Shown here one piece after another: positions 8,541 through 16,733 of a DNA stretch of 25,787 bases. The notes beneath the pieces are model-generated. The model did no database searches and was not told the origin of the DNA. It was given only the letters and a program-made list of their open reading frames with translations. Made by a program: the position numbers and the translations under genes. Numbering within the stretch: position 1 is the stretch's first letter; each line of letters opens with the position of its first letter. The stretch comes from Frankiales bacterium (lineage in GTDB: Bacteria > Actinomycetota > Actinomycetes > Mycobacteriales > SCTD01): positions 1 to 25,787 of the forward strand of contig JAOPVD010000378.1 of assembly GCA_025966295.1 (NCBI GenBank), in the 5' to 3' direction.

Positions 8541-9703
8541 CAGGCCTCCCCCTCCACGATCCGTTCGGCGTCCTTGACCCGCAGCCGCCCGGACATCAGT
8601 TCTGGAAGCAACGTGTCCCGCAGTTCTGACAGCTTCACGTCCTCCCCGATGGCCGCGATGACTCGGGTCTCTAAGGACCGCAATTTCTCCTCGAGTCCGT
8701 CCACCAGGTCGGGACGGACGGTCGGAACCCTGACGCCGAGGAGCTGCGGTTTGCTGATCGAACCGAAAATCGTGCCTCCGGCCTGGAACGGCAGCCAAGC
8801 CTCCGGGATATCCCGGAGGAGGTGAAATAGCGTGTGATTCCGCCCGATCAAGGAGCGCACACCTGCAAGTCCGCGTCCCACGCACGTTGGTTCGGACGCG
8901 ATGTTGGTCCGGCCAACCGGTGCCCTGACGCTGACGAGAATGTCTCCTTGTTCAACAGTTCGCACCGGGGCGTCAGTCCACATCCGGTTGCTCGGCGTCC
9001 GCACGCCAAAGTCTGTTACTCCCTGGTAGAAGACCAGGCCCTTGCCGGACGTGTTGTAGCTGGTCCCCGGAGGAGAAGAGCCCATTGTGACTTGAGCTAT
9101 CGACCCAAGGGTGGCGGCATCGTCAGAGAGTGCTGAACGAGTCAGCGCGGCGGCGAGTCCGTCCATGGTCTCGATGAGTGCGGCGTTGGACGCGATCTTG
9201 TCGTCGAGCGCCCCCAAGACCTCCGCGATCGCCCGCTGTTGCGCAACGGGGGGGATCCGAATCGTCATGTGCTTGAGATGGCTCGGCCCGAAATGGTTCA
9301 TGACGCTGCCGACGCCCATCTCCGCTATCTGCTGTTTGAACTCCGGCGACTGAAGTGCGAACGGGATGAACTCCGGAACGACGCGTTCGTCTCGAGGGCG
9401 AAAGCGGATTATGCCGGTATAGGGAATCGCGCCGACACCGTTCTCGCGAACGACTGCCACTTCACCCAACGAGGCCGACGTACTCAACAAGACGTCACCC
9501 GCGGAAACGCAGAAGTGGCTCCACTTCTTGGCGACCTTGACTGGGTCCAGGTAGTTGCAACCAGCCAGGAGGTTCGCGCCGGATTTGAGGCCGGCCAAGC
9601 GGATCAGCGGAACCCCCTCGGTATGGAAATCGACCGCCATGATGCCCGGACCTTCGCGAAAATCGAGTACCTCGGTCAACGAAACGACGACGGTGTCAGA
9701 CAT
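8540..9703 (-). CDS. hsdS: type I specificity subunit S
   Basis: 387 residues, two half-repeats each with a target-recognition domain and a helical spacer. The first spacer reads PPVAQQRAIAEVLGALDDKI (about 152-171); the second is at the C-terminus (VDGLEEKLRSLETRV ... LRDTLLPELMSGRLRV). It sets the bipartite DNA target and bridges HsdM and HsdR. It overlaps hsdM by 8 bp and its TGA overlaps the hsdR ATG, so translation is coupled. The first target-recognition domain is shorter and less typical than the second. The target sequence cannot be predicted from this reading. Confidence 0.93.
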   Translation of the reverse strand: MSDTVVVSLTEVLDFREGPGIMAVDFHTEGVPLIRLAGLKSGANLLAGCNYLDPVKVAKKWSHFCVSAGDVLLSTSASLGEVAVVRENGVGAIPYTGIIRFRPRDERVVPEFIPFALQSPEFKQQIAEMGVGSVMNHFGPSHLKHMTIRIPPVAQQRAIAEVLGALDDKIASNAALIETMDGLAAALTRSALSDDAATLGSIAQVTMGSSPPGTSYNTSGKGLVFYQGVTDFGVRTPSNRMWTDAPVRTVEQGDILVSVRAPVGRTNIASEPTCVGRGLAGVRSLIGRNHTLFHLLRDIPEAWLPFQAGGTIFGSISKPQLLGVRVPTVRPDLVDGLEEKLRSLETRVIAAIGEDVKLSELRDTLLPELMSGRLRVKDAERIVEGEA

Positions 9704-11324
9704 CGACTTTGCCCAGTTGCTCTCGAACTATCAGTTCTAGACGCGAGGACTCGTCGAACTGTGCCAGTAGGTCCGCTGTCAGCCGTTCGATCCGGGCCGC
9801 GATTGGCTCGCCGTCGTGCTCGGCTTCGGCTGCACCGACGTACCGGCCCGGGGTCAGGGCGTAGTCATTGGCCTTGACCTCGGCCAGGGTCGCGCTCATG
9901 CAGAAGCCGGCGACATCAAGGTATTCGCCGATGGCGGAAGCCGTACCGCGCCACCTATGGAAGGTGTCGGCGATGCGGGCGATGTCCTCGTCTGACAGCG
10001 CACGCTCGGCGCGGTCGACCATGGTGCCGAGGTTGCGGGCGTCGATGAAGAGCACCTGCCCGGAGCGGTCGACGGAGCCGCCTGCGCCCTTGCTCTTGTC
10101 CTTCGCGAAGAACCACAGGCACACCGGGATGCCGGTGCTGCGGAACAGCTGGGTGGGCAGGGCGACCATGCAAGACACGAGGTCGGCCTCGACGATCTGT
10201 GCGCGGATCTCGCCTTCGCCTCCGGAGTTGGAGCTCATGGAGCCGTTGGCCATGACGACGCCGGCGCTGCCGCCCGGGGCGAGCTTGCTGAGGATGTGCT
10301 GGATCCAGGCGTAGTTGGCGTTGCCGGCAGGGGGGACGCCGTACTTCCAGCGGGGGTCGTCGGTGCGGCGGACCCAGTCCTTGATGTTGAAGGGTGGGTT
10401 CGCGAGGACGTAGTCGGCGCCCTTGGCGCCGGAGAGGTCGGGGTGGTTGTCGTGGGCGAAGGTGTCGCCCCAGCGGCTGGAGAGGCCCTTGCTCTCGAGG
10501 CCGTGGATGGCGAGGTTCATCTTGGCCATGCGCCAGGTGCGCTCGTTCATCTCCTGGCCGTAGACGGCAATGTCAGAGCCCTCGCTCTGGTGGGCCTCGA
10601 GGAACTTCTCGGTCTGCACGAACATGCCGCCCGAGCCGCAACATGGGTCGTAGACGCGGCCGCGGGTGGGCTCGAGGACCTCGACGAGCACCCGGACGAC
10701 ACCCGCGGGGGTGTAGAACTCGCCGCCGCGCTTGCCCTCCGCCTTCGCGAACTTCTCCAGGAAGTACTCGTACACCTCTCCGAGGAGGTCCCGGGCCTTC
10801 GAGGCGCCCTCGCCGGTGAAGCGGGCGGAATTGAAGAGGTCGAGCAGCTCACCTAGGCGCCGCTGGTCGACGTTGTCGCGGTTGTAGATGCGCGGGAGCG
10901 TCCCGGCCAGAGAGGGGTTGGCGCCCATGATGAAGTCCATCGCGTCGTCGATGAGTTCGCCGATGGGCTTGAACGGCTGGCCCATCGCGGCGGGCAGGCC
11001 CTTGGCGTGCTGGGCGAGGTAGGTCCAGCGGGCGTGCTTGTTGACGTAGAAGACGCCGTTGCCGGTGTACTCGTCGATGTCGTCGAGCTGGCCGGCGATC
11101 TGGGTCTCGTCCCAGCCTTCGGCGGCGAGCTCGGCGGCGATCTGGGCGCGGCGCTCGTCGAAGGAGTCCGAGACGTACTTGAGAAACACCAGCCCTAGGA
11201 CGACGTCCTTGTACTGGGATGCGTCCATGGACCCGCGGAGCTTGTCCGCGGCCCTCCACAGGGTGTCCTTGAGCTCCTTCATCGTCGACGGGAGCGTGTC
11301 GTCCCGCTTCTTCTTGGGGGGCAT
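9696..11324 (-). CDS. hsdM: type I DNA adenine-N6 methyltransferase subunit M
   Basis: 542 residues. An HsdM N-terminal helical domain (residues 14-180, with VLGLVFLKYVSD) precedes an N6-adenine methylase domain. Motif I DPCCGSGG at 226-233 binds S-adenosylmethionine, and NPPF at 309-312 is the catalytic motif IV. GGEFYTPAGVVRVLVEVL at 200-217 is the usual lead-in. The start ATG at 11324 overlaps the stop of the preceding gene (TGATG). All motifs are intact, so this is the active methylase, in contrast to its upstream neighbour. Confidence 0.96.
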   Translation of the reverse strand: MPPKKKRDDTLPSTMKELKDTLWRAADKLRGSMDASQYKDVVLGLVFLKYVSDSFDERRAQIAAELAAEGWDETQIAGQLDDIDEYTGNGVFYVNKHARWTYLAQHAKGLPAAMGQPFKPIGELIDDAMDFIMGANPSLAGTLPRIYNRDNVDQRRLGELLDLFNSARFTGEGASKARDLLGEVYEYFLEKFAKAEGKRGGEFYTPAGVVRVLVEVLEPTRGRVYDPCCGSGGMFVQTEKFLEAHQSEGSDIAVYGQEMNERTWRMAKMNLAIHGLESKGLSSRWGDTFAHDNHPDLSGAKGADYVLANPPFNIKDWVRRTDDPRWKYGVPPAGNANYAWIQHILSKLAPGGSAGVVMANGSMSSNSGGEGEIRAQIVEADLVSCMVALPTQLFRSTGIPVCLWFFAKDKSKGAGGSVDRSGQVLFIDARNLGTMVDRAERALSDEDIARIADTFHRWRGTASAIGEYLDVAGFCMSATLAEVKANDYALTPGRYVGAAEAEHDGEPIAARIERLTADLLAQFDESSRLELIVREQLGKVDV

Positions 11325-13336
11325 CAGGTGCCTTCCTTCTGGGGGTGCTCGGGGGAGTCTGTTGGGTGGAGGGTGAGCGCGCGGCTGCTGACGCCGGCGA
11401 TCACGAGGTCAGTGAGGGTGTTGAGGTCGGTCAGCCGTCGCCGGAGTTCCTGTCGCTGGGCCTCGACGGCGGCGAGTGCCCGATTGGTCGGTGCTACGTG
11501 AGCCGGCGGGAGGACGGGCACGGCCCATCGGCGCCAGTCGCGGGCACCCGGGGGCTGGGAGGCGATCGTCGAGGCGATCACCCAGGGGCTGAGGCCCTCC
11601 CCCTTGTCCCGGTTCACACGGAGGATCCGAGCCGGGTACTGAACCGCTGAGCCGCCTTCGGTGTCGACGAGGGCTCGCGGGCAGGGCGCCGTGCAGAAGA
11701 CGACGTCACCCGGCTCAGTCAGCCGGGAGGAGTGGGTGCCGAGGAACGAGAGGCGGTCCACGCGACGCGACCCGTTCGCGGCCTCGCCGGTGAGTTCAGG
11801 GACGCCCAGCACCGGCACGCTGCCGCCGCCGACGAGGTCGAAGCCGGTGCGGTTGCCGCTGATGACCCGAACGGCGCCCTCTTCGACCGCGCCGGCAAGC
11901 GTGCTGGCGAACGCCGCGCTCGCCTCGGAGCCTGGCTCGACTCGAAGGTCGGACAAAGGGGCCTCGAAGGTCTGCGCTGTCGAGAGCGCTGTGACTTGGA
12001 GGGCTAGGTCGGCCGGCGACCGAAGAATCCTGCCGGGAGCGCGCCGGGTGGGGATCAAGGATCCGCTGCTCGCGAGGAGCGCGGCGGTGCGCACGAGGGC
12101 GAGGTGGGTGTAGTGGTGCGCGCCGGCGAGGGTGGACGCGGACGCGACCACGTCGTCGACGATCGCGGTGACAGCTGTGCCGGAGAGCGAGGGCGAGGGC
12201 AGGTGGCCAAGGGCCACGCGGCGGTCTCCCAGCACTGCGTCGGTCGGGTCCGTTCCCAGAATCCAGATGGCCAGGGACTCCCGTGGGCGCTGGGTCACCG
12301 AGCCGGCGGGGAGCCGCAGGGCTGCGCGGAGGCGACCAGCACGCAGGACCTGTTCGCGAACTGCTCGCGTTTCGCGGTCACGAAGGCGGTCGACCAGCAC
12401 TGCTGCCGGGGCGACCACGACGGCGTAGTGGTGGTCCCCCATCGACACGGCGAGCTCGTCGATGGCGTCGAGGATCTCCAGCGGAGTCATCTGGGGGCTG
12501 CCGACGACGGGGTAGTGGGCCAGCATCACCGACGTCTGAGCGTCGTTCAGGGCGGCGGGGGCGGGGGTGAGGAGCAGCCCTCGGGCTGCGGCACGGCGGC
12601 GGAACAGCCGCGCCGCCTGGTGTTCGCTCGCGGACATCAGGACGTCGGGGTGCGGGTCCCCGGCCGCGTCGACAGCGCTAAGCAGGAGGTCGCTTCCGAC
12701 CCCTGTGGGGTCGAGGTAGGCGGGGTTCTCATCGCCCAGAAGCACTCCCAGCCCACGGACGACAGCGACGACCAGGTCATGGACGGGGGGCGCCAGCGAC
12801 GACGCGGCGAGGTCGGTGGCGTCGTGGCGGAAGCGCTCAGCGAGCAGTCCTTCGAGAGCGGCGCGGGGGCTGTAGGCCGCGTCGGCAAGCTCGTCGGCGT
12901 AGGCCGCCACGCTGACCGCCTGGGCGCCGAGGCCGTCGACCTCCCGGAGCAGGAAAGTATCTCGGCGGTCGACCGAGGCCGCCAGGGCCGTCAGCTGCTC
13001 GGCAGTGAGGCCGTCCAGTGCCGTGTCGGTAGCGGCCTTGAGGGCGAGCAGGGCACTCAGCCCGTCGAAGGCCTCGGGGTCACTTGCGAGGGTCAGCCCG
13101 GCCGGCAGCGCGAAGACCGCGACATCTGCGCGGAGGTCGCGGCCACGCGCACGCCCCGTGGCTTCGAGCCACCCCAGGACGTCGTCCGCGTCGAAGACCT
13201 CCCGGCTGTTCACTCGCGCCACCGGGCCGGGGAAGGGCCGCTCGGTTGCTTCGTAGCGCCGGCGCCACATCGAGACGGCGGGGCGCTGCACACCCGTCAG
13301 CCTGGCGACGTCGGGGAGGGAGAGCTGCAGGTTCAT
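11324..13336 (-). CDS. HTH / degenerate N6-methylase / HsdS-like fusion, first gene of the type I operon
   Basis: 670 residues from ATG 13336, with an AGGGAG site 6 nt upstream (an in-frame ATG at 13369 is less likely). Residues 1-65 form a MerR/AlpA-like winged HTH (VARLTGVQRPAVSMWRRRY ... FDADDVLGWLEATGR). The middle resembles an HsdM-type methylase: DPTGVGSDLL at 209-218 sits where motif I belongs but lacks the second Gly pattern, and no NPP(F/Y) follows. A later HsdM-like strand pattern (RAALRLPAGSVTQRPRESLA) supports the relationship. The last 200 residues look like one HsdS target-recognition domain and spacer (LTEPGDVVFCTAPCP ... LRRRLTDLNTLTDLVIAGV). It overlaps hsdM (TGATG), so it is made with the active enzyme. 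A regulator or specificity-modulating partner is inferred, not shown. Confidence 0.75.
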   Translation of the reverse strand: MNLQLSLPDVARLTGVQRPAVSMWRRRYEATERPFPGPVARVNSREVFDADDVLGWLEATGRARGRDLRADVAVFALPAGLTLASDPEAFDGLSALLALKAATDTALDGLTAEQLTALAASVDRRDTFLLREVDGLGAQAVSVAAYADELADAAYSPRAALEGLLAERFRHDATDLAASSLAPPVHDLVVAVVRGLGVLLGDENPAYLDPTGVGSDLLLSAVDAAGDPHPDVLMSASEHQAARLFRRRAAARGLLLTPAPAALNDAQTSVMLAHYPVVGSPQMTPLEILDAIDELAVSMGDHHYAVVVAPAAVLVDRLRDRETRAVREQVLRAGRLRAALRLPAGSVTQRPRESLAIWILGTDPTDAVLGDRRVALGHLPSPSLSGTAVTAIVDDVVASASTLAGAHHYTHLALVRTAALLASSGSLIPTRRAPGRILRSPADLALQVTALSTAQTFEAPLSDLRVEPGSEASAAFASTLAGAVEEGAVRVISGNRTGFDLVGGGSVPVLGVPELTGEAANGSRRVDRLSFLGTHSSRLTEPGDVVFCTAPCPRALVDTEGGSAVQYPARILRVNRDKGEGLSPWVIASTIASQPPGARDWRRWAVPVLPPAHVAPTNRALAAVEAQRQELRRRLTDLNTLTDLVIAGVSSRALTLHPTDSPEHPQKEGT

Positions 13337-13371
13337 GTGGCGCTCCCTTCGTGACGGTGGCTGATGCAAGG

Positions 13372-13400
13372 ACCATAGCCAAGAACCCGGAGCATGACAG
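13372..13400 (-). promoter_or_regulatory. candidate promoter of the type I operon
   Basis: On the minus strand a -35-like CTGTCA (13400-13395) and a -10-like TATGGT (13377-13372) are separated by 17 bp. The start codon of the first operon gene follows 35 bp downstream of the -10 box. The match to consensus is four of six in the -35 box. Confidence 0.4.
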
Positions 13401-13407
13401 TTAATGT

Positions 13408-13427
13408 CTGATAACCGGGGTTATCAG
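13408..13427. promoter_or_regulatory. palindromic operator candidate between divergent genes
   Basis: CTGATAACC and GGTTATCAG form perfect 9-bp arms separated by GG. The site lies 7 bp upstream of the candidate -35 box for the operon and 85 bp before the divergent start at 13512. That position suits control of both directions by the HTH domain of the first operon gene. Binding is inferred. Confidence 0.5.
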
Positions 13428-13511
13428 GTTTTCTTGCATCGAGGGCGCCGGCGGGTCGCATGGTTGACCTACCGGCCGCATCCCGTGGCCAGTGACGCCC
13501 AGGAGGTCCTC

Positions 13512-14951
13512 ATGCACCCGACCGCTCACGCTCGTCTCGACGCCGAAAGTTCGGCGCTCGTCATCGACAGCCTTGCCATCAGCGACGCGGGAGTCGTCGC
13601 GGAGGCCAGGCGGTGGTCCTCCGGTTCGCGGGGTGACGTCGCCGCGCTCGAGGCGATGACCGAGGCCGACCTCACTCCGTTCGTCCGTCAGGCTCTGGGC
13701 ATCGGCGCCGCCGCGATCGCTGCCGCCGGCAACGCGCAGGACACCTTCGACCTCGAGCGGCTCGTGACCGAGGTTGGGGCCCGCACCAGCCACGCCAGCC
13801 GCGAGGCCGCAGCTCTGACGGCCAAGGCTGTCGCCGACGCGAGCACGGCGATGGCCACGGCCTCAGAGCTGGCTCGGAAGTCGATCGCTGACGCTGACGT
13901 CGCGAGCCGGCAGAGCTTCCAGGAGACCGTAACCACCGCTCAGACGACCCTGCGGGGAGAGCTCGAGCGGCTGTTCGGCGGGGATAGTCCCCAGCTCCTC
14001 GCGCGGCTGCAGCCCCTGCTCGCCACTTTCGCCACCGATCTCGACGCCAAGGTCTCTCGCCAGACCGGTGAGCTGCTGGCGAAGGCTGCCCGGCAGTTCG
14101 ACCCCAGCGACCCCACCTCGCCCATGGCCAAGCACAGCGCAGCACTCGCCCTCCAGCAGCAGTCGCTCGCCCAGTCGCTCGAGAAGCACCACGAGGCGCT
14201 GGCCGGCAAGGTCGACGAGCTCGCCACGGCGGTGAAGGTCCAGACCGCCGCTCGACAGGCGACGTCGAAGACCGCCAGCGTCACCCCGCTGAAGGGCGCG
14301 AGCTACGCCGACGACGTCCACGCCGTCATGGCCACGATCGCGGCCGGCCTCGGCGACGAGTACACCGACACCGGCGCGATCGCAGGCAACATCTCCCGGA
14401 ACAAGAAGGGCGACGGACTGCTCACCGTCGGCGACGCCGACGCCCGCGTGGTGCTGGAGATGAGCGACTCCCAGCGCCCCAACTGGAACGGTTACCTCGA
14501 CGAGGCGGAGCGCAACCGGGCCGCGAGCGCCTCGCTGGGCTTGGTACCGACCGCCGAGCAGAACGCCGGGCAAAGCATCCGGGTGCTCAGCGCCCGGCGC
14601 ATCGTCATGGCTTTCGACCCGGCCTCCGGCGACCCTGACCTGCTTCGCACCGTCGTGATGCTCCTGCGCACCGCCAGCGTCACCGCCGCCGCGCGCAGCG
14701 GGGCCAACGAGATCGCCACCGCCGAGGAGAAGCTCACCGAGGCCCTCGAGCTGCTCACCAAGATCGACGACATCCAGAAGACCGCGACGTCGATTCACAA
14801 GAGCGCGGCGAAGATCCACCTGGAGTGCGACTCGTTCGCGACCAGCATCCAGCGGCTGCTCAACCAGGCGCTGGCGGCCCTTGCCGGCGCGGAGCCCGAC
14901 GCCGTGGTCAGCGCCGGCCCCGCGGCGCAGCTCGCCAGCGGCGCCGCCTGA
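13512..14951 (+). CDS. coiled-coil protein with degenerate restriction-endonuclease-like domain
   Basis: 479 residues from ATG 13512; AGGAGG five bases upstream decides this start over the in-frame ATG at 13404, which sits inside the operator palindrome. Residues about 60-255 are Ala/Gln/Glu-rich and predicted coiled coil. Residues 262-400 resemble the RmuC / DUF2130 type of PD-(D/E)XK fold: SYADDVHAV, then NKKGD (D301), then VVLEMSDS (E316), then a YLDEAERNRAA helix. The lysine of the E-x-K motif is replaced by Ser, so nuclease activity is doubtful. The C-terminal helices (KIDDIQKTATSIHKSAAKI) could oligomerise. Homologues are sometimes annotated as Fis-family regulators; I see no Fis HTH. 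It is divergent from the type I operon and may be its accessory part. Confidence 0.75.
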   Translation: MHPTAHARLDAESSALVIDSLAISDAGVVAEARRWSSGSRGDVAALEAMTEADLTPFVRQALGIGAAAIAAAGNAQDTFDLERLVTEVGARTSHASREAAALTAKAVADASTAMATASELARKSIADADVASRQSFQETVTTAQTTLRGELERLFGGDSPQLLARLQPLLATFATDLDAKVSRQTGELLAKAARQFDPSDPTSPMAKHSAALALQQQSLAQSLEKHHEALAGKVDELATAVKVQTAARQATSKTASVTPLKGASYADDVHAVMATIAAGLGDEYTDTGAIAGNISRNKKGDGLLTVGDADARVVLEMSDSQRPNWNGYLDEAERNRAASASLGLVPTAEQNAGQSIRVLSARRIVMAFDPASGDPDLLRTVVMLLRTASVTAAARSGANEIATAEEKLTEALELLTKIDDIQKTATSIHKSAAKIHLECDSFATSIQRLLNQALAALAGAEPDAVVSAGPAAQLASGAA

Positions 14952-15033
14952 GACTTCGGGCGCGGCGGCGATCAGGGGGGCCACCGCACCCGGCTTGCGG
15001 CGTCACCCTTCCCGCCGGATTGCGGAAGGAGCG

Positions 15034-15051
15034 CGCACCCGCCGGGGTGCG
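15034..15051. terminator. GC-rich hairpin after the coiled-coil gene
   Basis: CGCACCC and GGGTGCG pair around a GCCG loop, 83 bp past the stop of the coiled-coil gene. There is no T tract, as is common for actinobacterial terminators. Confidence 0.4.
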
Positions 15052-15072
15052 GTCAGCCGTCCACCCTGACGC

Positions 15073-15092
15073 CCGCTCATCGGCATGAGCGG
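15073..15092. terminator. second hairpin, 8-bp stem
   Basis: CCGCTCAT and ATGAGCGG pair around CGGC. With the hairpin at 15034 it forms a pair in the 319-bp gap 14952-15270, where no gene was found. It could end transcription from either side. Confidence 0.4.
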
Positions 15093-15270
15093 CAGCCCAT
15101 CCAGCCCCGACCATGCAGGCATCTGCATGACTTTCGTCCTCTTCGCCTGCCGCCCCCGTCTCCAGGTGGCATGATCGGCTGCCTGCCTCAGAGCGAAGAA
15201 GCGGCGCTCTTCGCTGTCGGACGCTTCCGCTGGAAACGTCGAGGAGCAGGCTTTCCTCACCTCGTCGCAG

Positions 15271-15696
15271 TCAGTCCTGGTTTCTCACTTGGACGCGGGA
15301 GAGCGAGTCCGCATCGACGCCCGTGAACAGGGCAGCCCAATGGGGCAGATCGACCGTGGCCGTGACGGCTCTGCCGTCCAGTTCCACCGTGACAGTTCCC
15401 GGTTGGTCGAGGTCTCCCACGACGGCTAGCACGCCGAGTTCGCTGTTGTTAGGTTCGTCATCGTTGTCAGGTCCGTCGTCCGGGAAGCTAACCCAGGTCC
15501 ATCCCGCATCGTCGCTACATAGCGCGGTCCATGTCTCGCCATCGCGATGGGCAATCACAAGAAGGTCACCTCGCCCAGGCTCACTTGTCATGACGTAGAC
15601 CGCGGCATAGTCATCAACTTCGTGATGGGCGACTACTCGTGCACCTGATGCCGCGCTGAATCCGGCCAGCGCACACTGTGAAGGGGTATCGGCCAT
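15271..15696 (-). CDS. hypothetical acidic protein
   Basis: 141 residues from ATG 15696 (MADTPSQCALAGFSAASG). The frame is open to 15873, but the extra residues are Arg/Ala/Ser-rich and unlike protein. The protein is acidic with an Asp-rich stretch near its middle (DDGPDNDDEPNNSELG) and alternating strand-like segments (DLLVIAHRDGETWTALCSDD; GTVTVELDGRAVTATV). No family is recognised, and there is no signal peptide or membrane segment. A TACGCT box 6 nt before the ATG would fit a leaderless transcript. It lies between the defence genes and recombinase remnants. Confidence 0.6.
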   Translation of the reverse strand: MADTPSQCALAGFSAASGARVVAHHEVDDYAAVYVMTSEPGRGDLLVIAHRDGETWTALCSDDAGWTWVSFPDDGPDNDDEPNNSELGVLAVVGDLDQPGTVTVELDGRAVTATVDLPHWAALFTGVDADSLSRVQVRNQD

Positions 15697-15850
15697 GCGT
15701 CGAGCGTAGGCGCGCCGGACGGCCCGTACGGGTACCAACAAGACCGTCCAGCAGAACCACGTTGTCGCCGTGGCCGAGCAAGACGTGACGACCGCCCTCG
15801 CCGCGCTCGCCGCGCTCGCCGAAGCCGTGTAGCGGCGCCTCCCAGCTCGG

Positions 15851-16288
15851 CTATCCGGGCTTATAGGCGGCACCCGGCAGGCGTGGGTCAGCGGTCGTCA
15901 GCGCCAGTGGTGTGGGCGTCGAGCACCCGAACAACCGCGTCAAGAGCCGGCTCCGCTCGTGGTCCCCAGCCGGCGGCGAGCCCATGAACGCGCGCTGCGG
16001 CTCCCCCACGACGATGTGGTCGAAGGCTCTGTGACCGTCGCGTACCGCGTCGAGTAGGAGGCGTGCCTGCGGGCGTCTGGCCCATGGCAGGCGGCGGGAG
16101 ACGCCCAGGTCGGCGGCGTCGATGAAGACTTCTTCTAGCACCCAACCGCGACGCTGGACCTCCGCTTCGGCAGCCGTGCGCTGGGCTGCGAGCCCGGCTC
16201 CGCTGGCGGCTTGCTCAGCGGTGCTGACGCGGAGGTAGGCAACGGCTCGGATGGCCTGGGGCTCGGCGTTCTTGGGTGGCTTCGGCAC
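15851..16288 (-). pseudogene. serine recombinase N-terminal remnant
   Basis: 145 residues from GTG 16288. AVAYLRVSTAEQAASGAGLA is the serine-recombinase catalytic N-terminus with the nucleophile serine in RVST. It continues AQRTAAEAEVQRRGWVLEEV, and FDHIVVGEPQRAFMG matches the later part of the resolvase domain of a subfamily known in streptomycetes. After GEPQRAFMG the expected continuation is lost and the frame ends within about 40 unrelated residues. No recombinase and zinc-ribbon domains follow. The gene is broken or truncated and should be inactive. Confidence 0.7.
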
Positions 16289-16318
16289 GCGATGTTTGTA
16301 CCCAAGGAAGGCTTCCTG

Positions 16319-16530
16319 TTAGCGCCGGAGCTTGGCGTCGCAGGCCTTGATCGTCTCCTTGGCGGCCCGCTGCTGGGCCTCGTAGGCATTCTCCTCAGTG
16401 GCGGAGAGCAGCTGGTCGACGTTCCGGTCGAGGGTCGCCGGCTTGAAGAGGTCGGCGAGCCATGCGTCGAGTGGCCGGAGGGCCCGGTCTTCCCGGGGGT
16501 AGACGGACTTGGCGTGCGGCAGGTCGCGTG
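16319..16530 (-). pseudogene. serine recombinase C-terminal remnant
   Basis: The end of an open frame reads LPHAKSVYPREDRALRPLDA, then WLADLFKPATLDRNVDQLLS and KETIKACDAKLRR before TAA at 16321-16319. This resembles the post-zinc-ribbon helical tail of large serine recombinases (VYxREDxxLxxLDxWLAxLF). Upstream sequence in the frame is not recognisable. It lies immediately upstream of the N-terminal remnant at 15851-16288, so the two are tail-to-head pieces and cannot be one gene in order. They are either relics of two tandem recombinases or a rearranged one. Confidence 0.5.
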
Positions 16531-16554
16531 ACGCGGCGTTGTTGAGCGACCGTC

Positions 16555-16716
16555 GTGACCGTGCAGGAACCGTCGGCGCAGGCGATCCGCATGACGGTCC
16601 CCCAAGGCGACCTGACGTCGTTCGCGAAGATCGCACAGCACCTTCGCGTGCCGAATCTCTTCCGAGCGCCAGCCGCGTGGGTGCGGTCTGAGCACGTCGA
16701 GCCCTGGGGTGACTAG
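16555..16716 (+). CDS. possible small ORF before the secreted protein
   Basis: 53 residues from GTG 16555 to TAG 16716 (IRMTVPQGDLTSFAKIAQHL, then RVPNLFRAPAAWVRSEHVEP). Codon third positions are GC-rich and the composition looks protein-like. There is no clear ribosome-binding site and no family is recognised. The opposite strand frames here are also open. Confidence 0.25.
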   Translation: MTVQEPSAQAIRMTVPQGDLTSFAKIAQHLRVPNLFRAPAAWVRSEHVEPWGD

Positions 16717-16733
16717 GTCTGAAACCCTCCAAA

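Noticed and set aside
8541..8885. 115-residue N-terminal extension of HsdR
   Set aside because: Overlaps hsdS and is unlike HsdR; the coupled ATG at 8540 is the better start.
12104..13354. 416-codon open frame on plus, antisense to the fusion gene
   Set aside because: Low-complexity composition; the minus-strand gene has motifs and a good ribosome-binding site.
15851..16288. Functional small resolvase
   Set aside because: The catalytic domain breaks off after GEPQRAFMG and has no DNA-binding domain.
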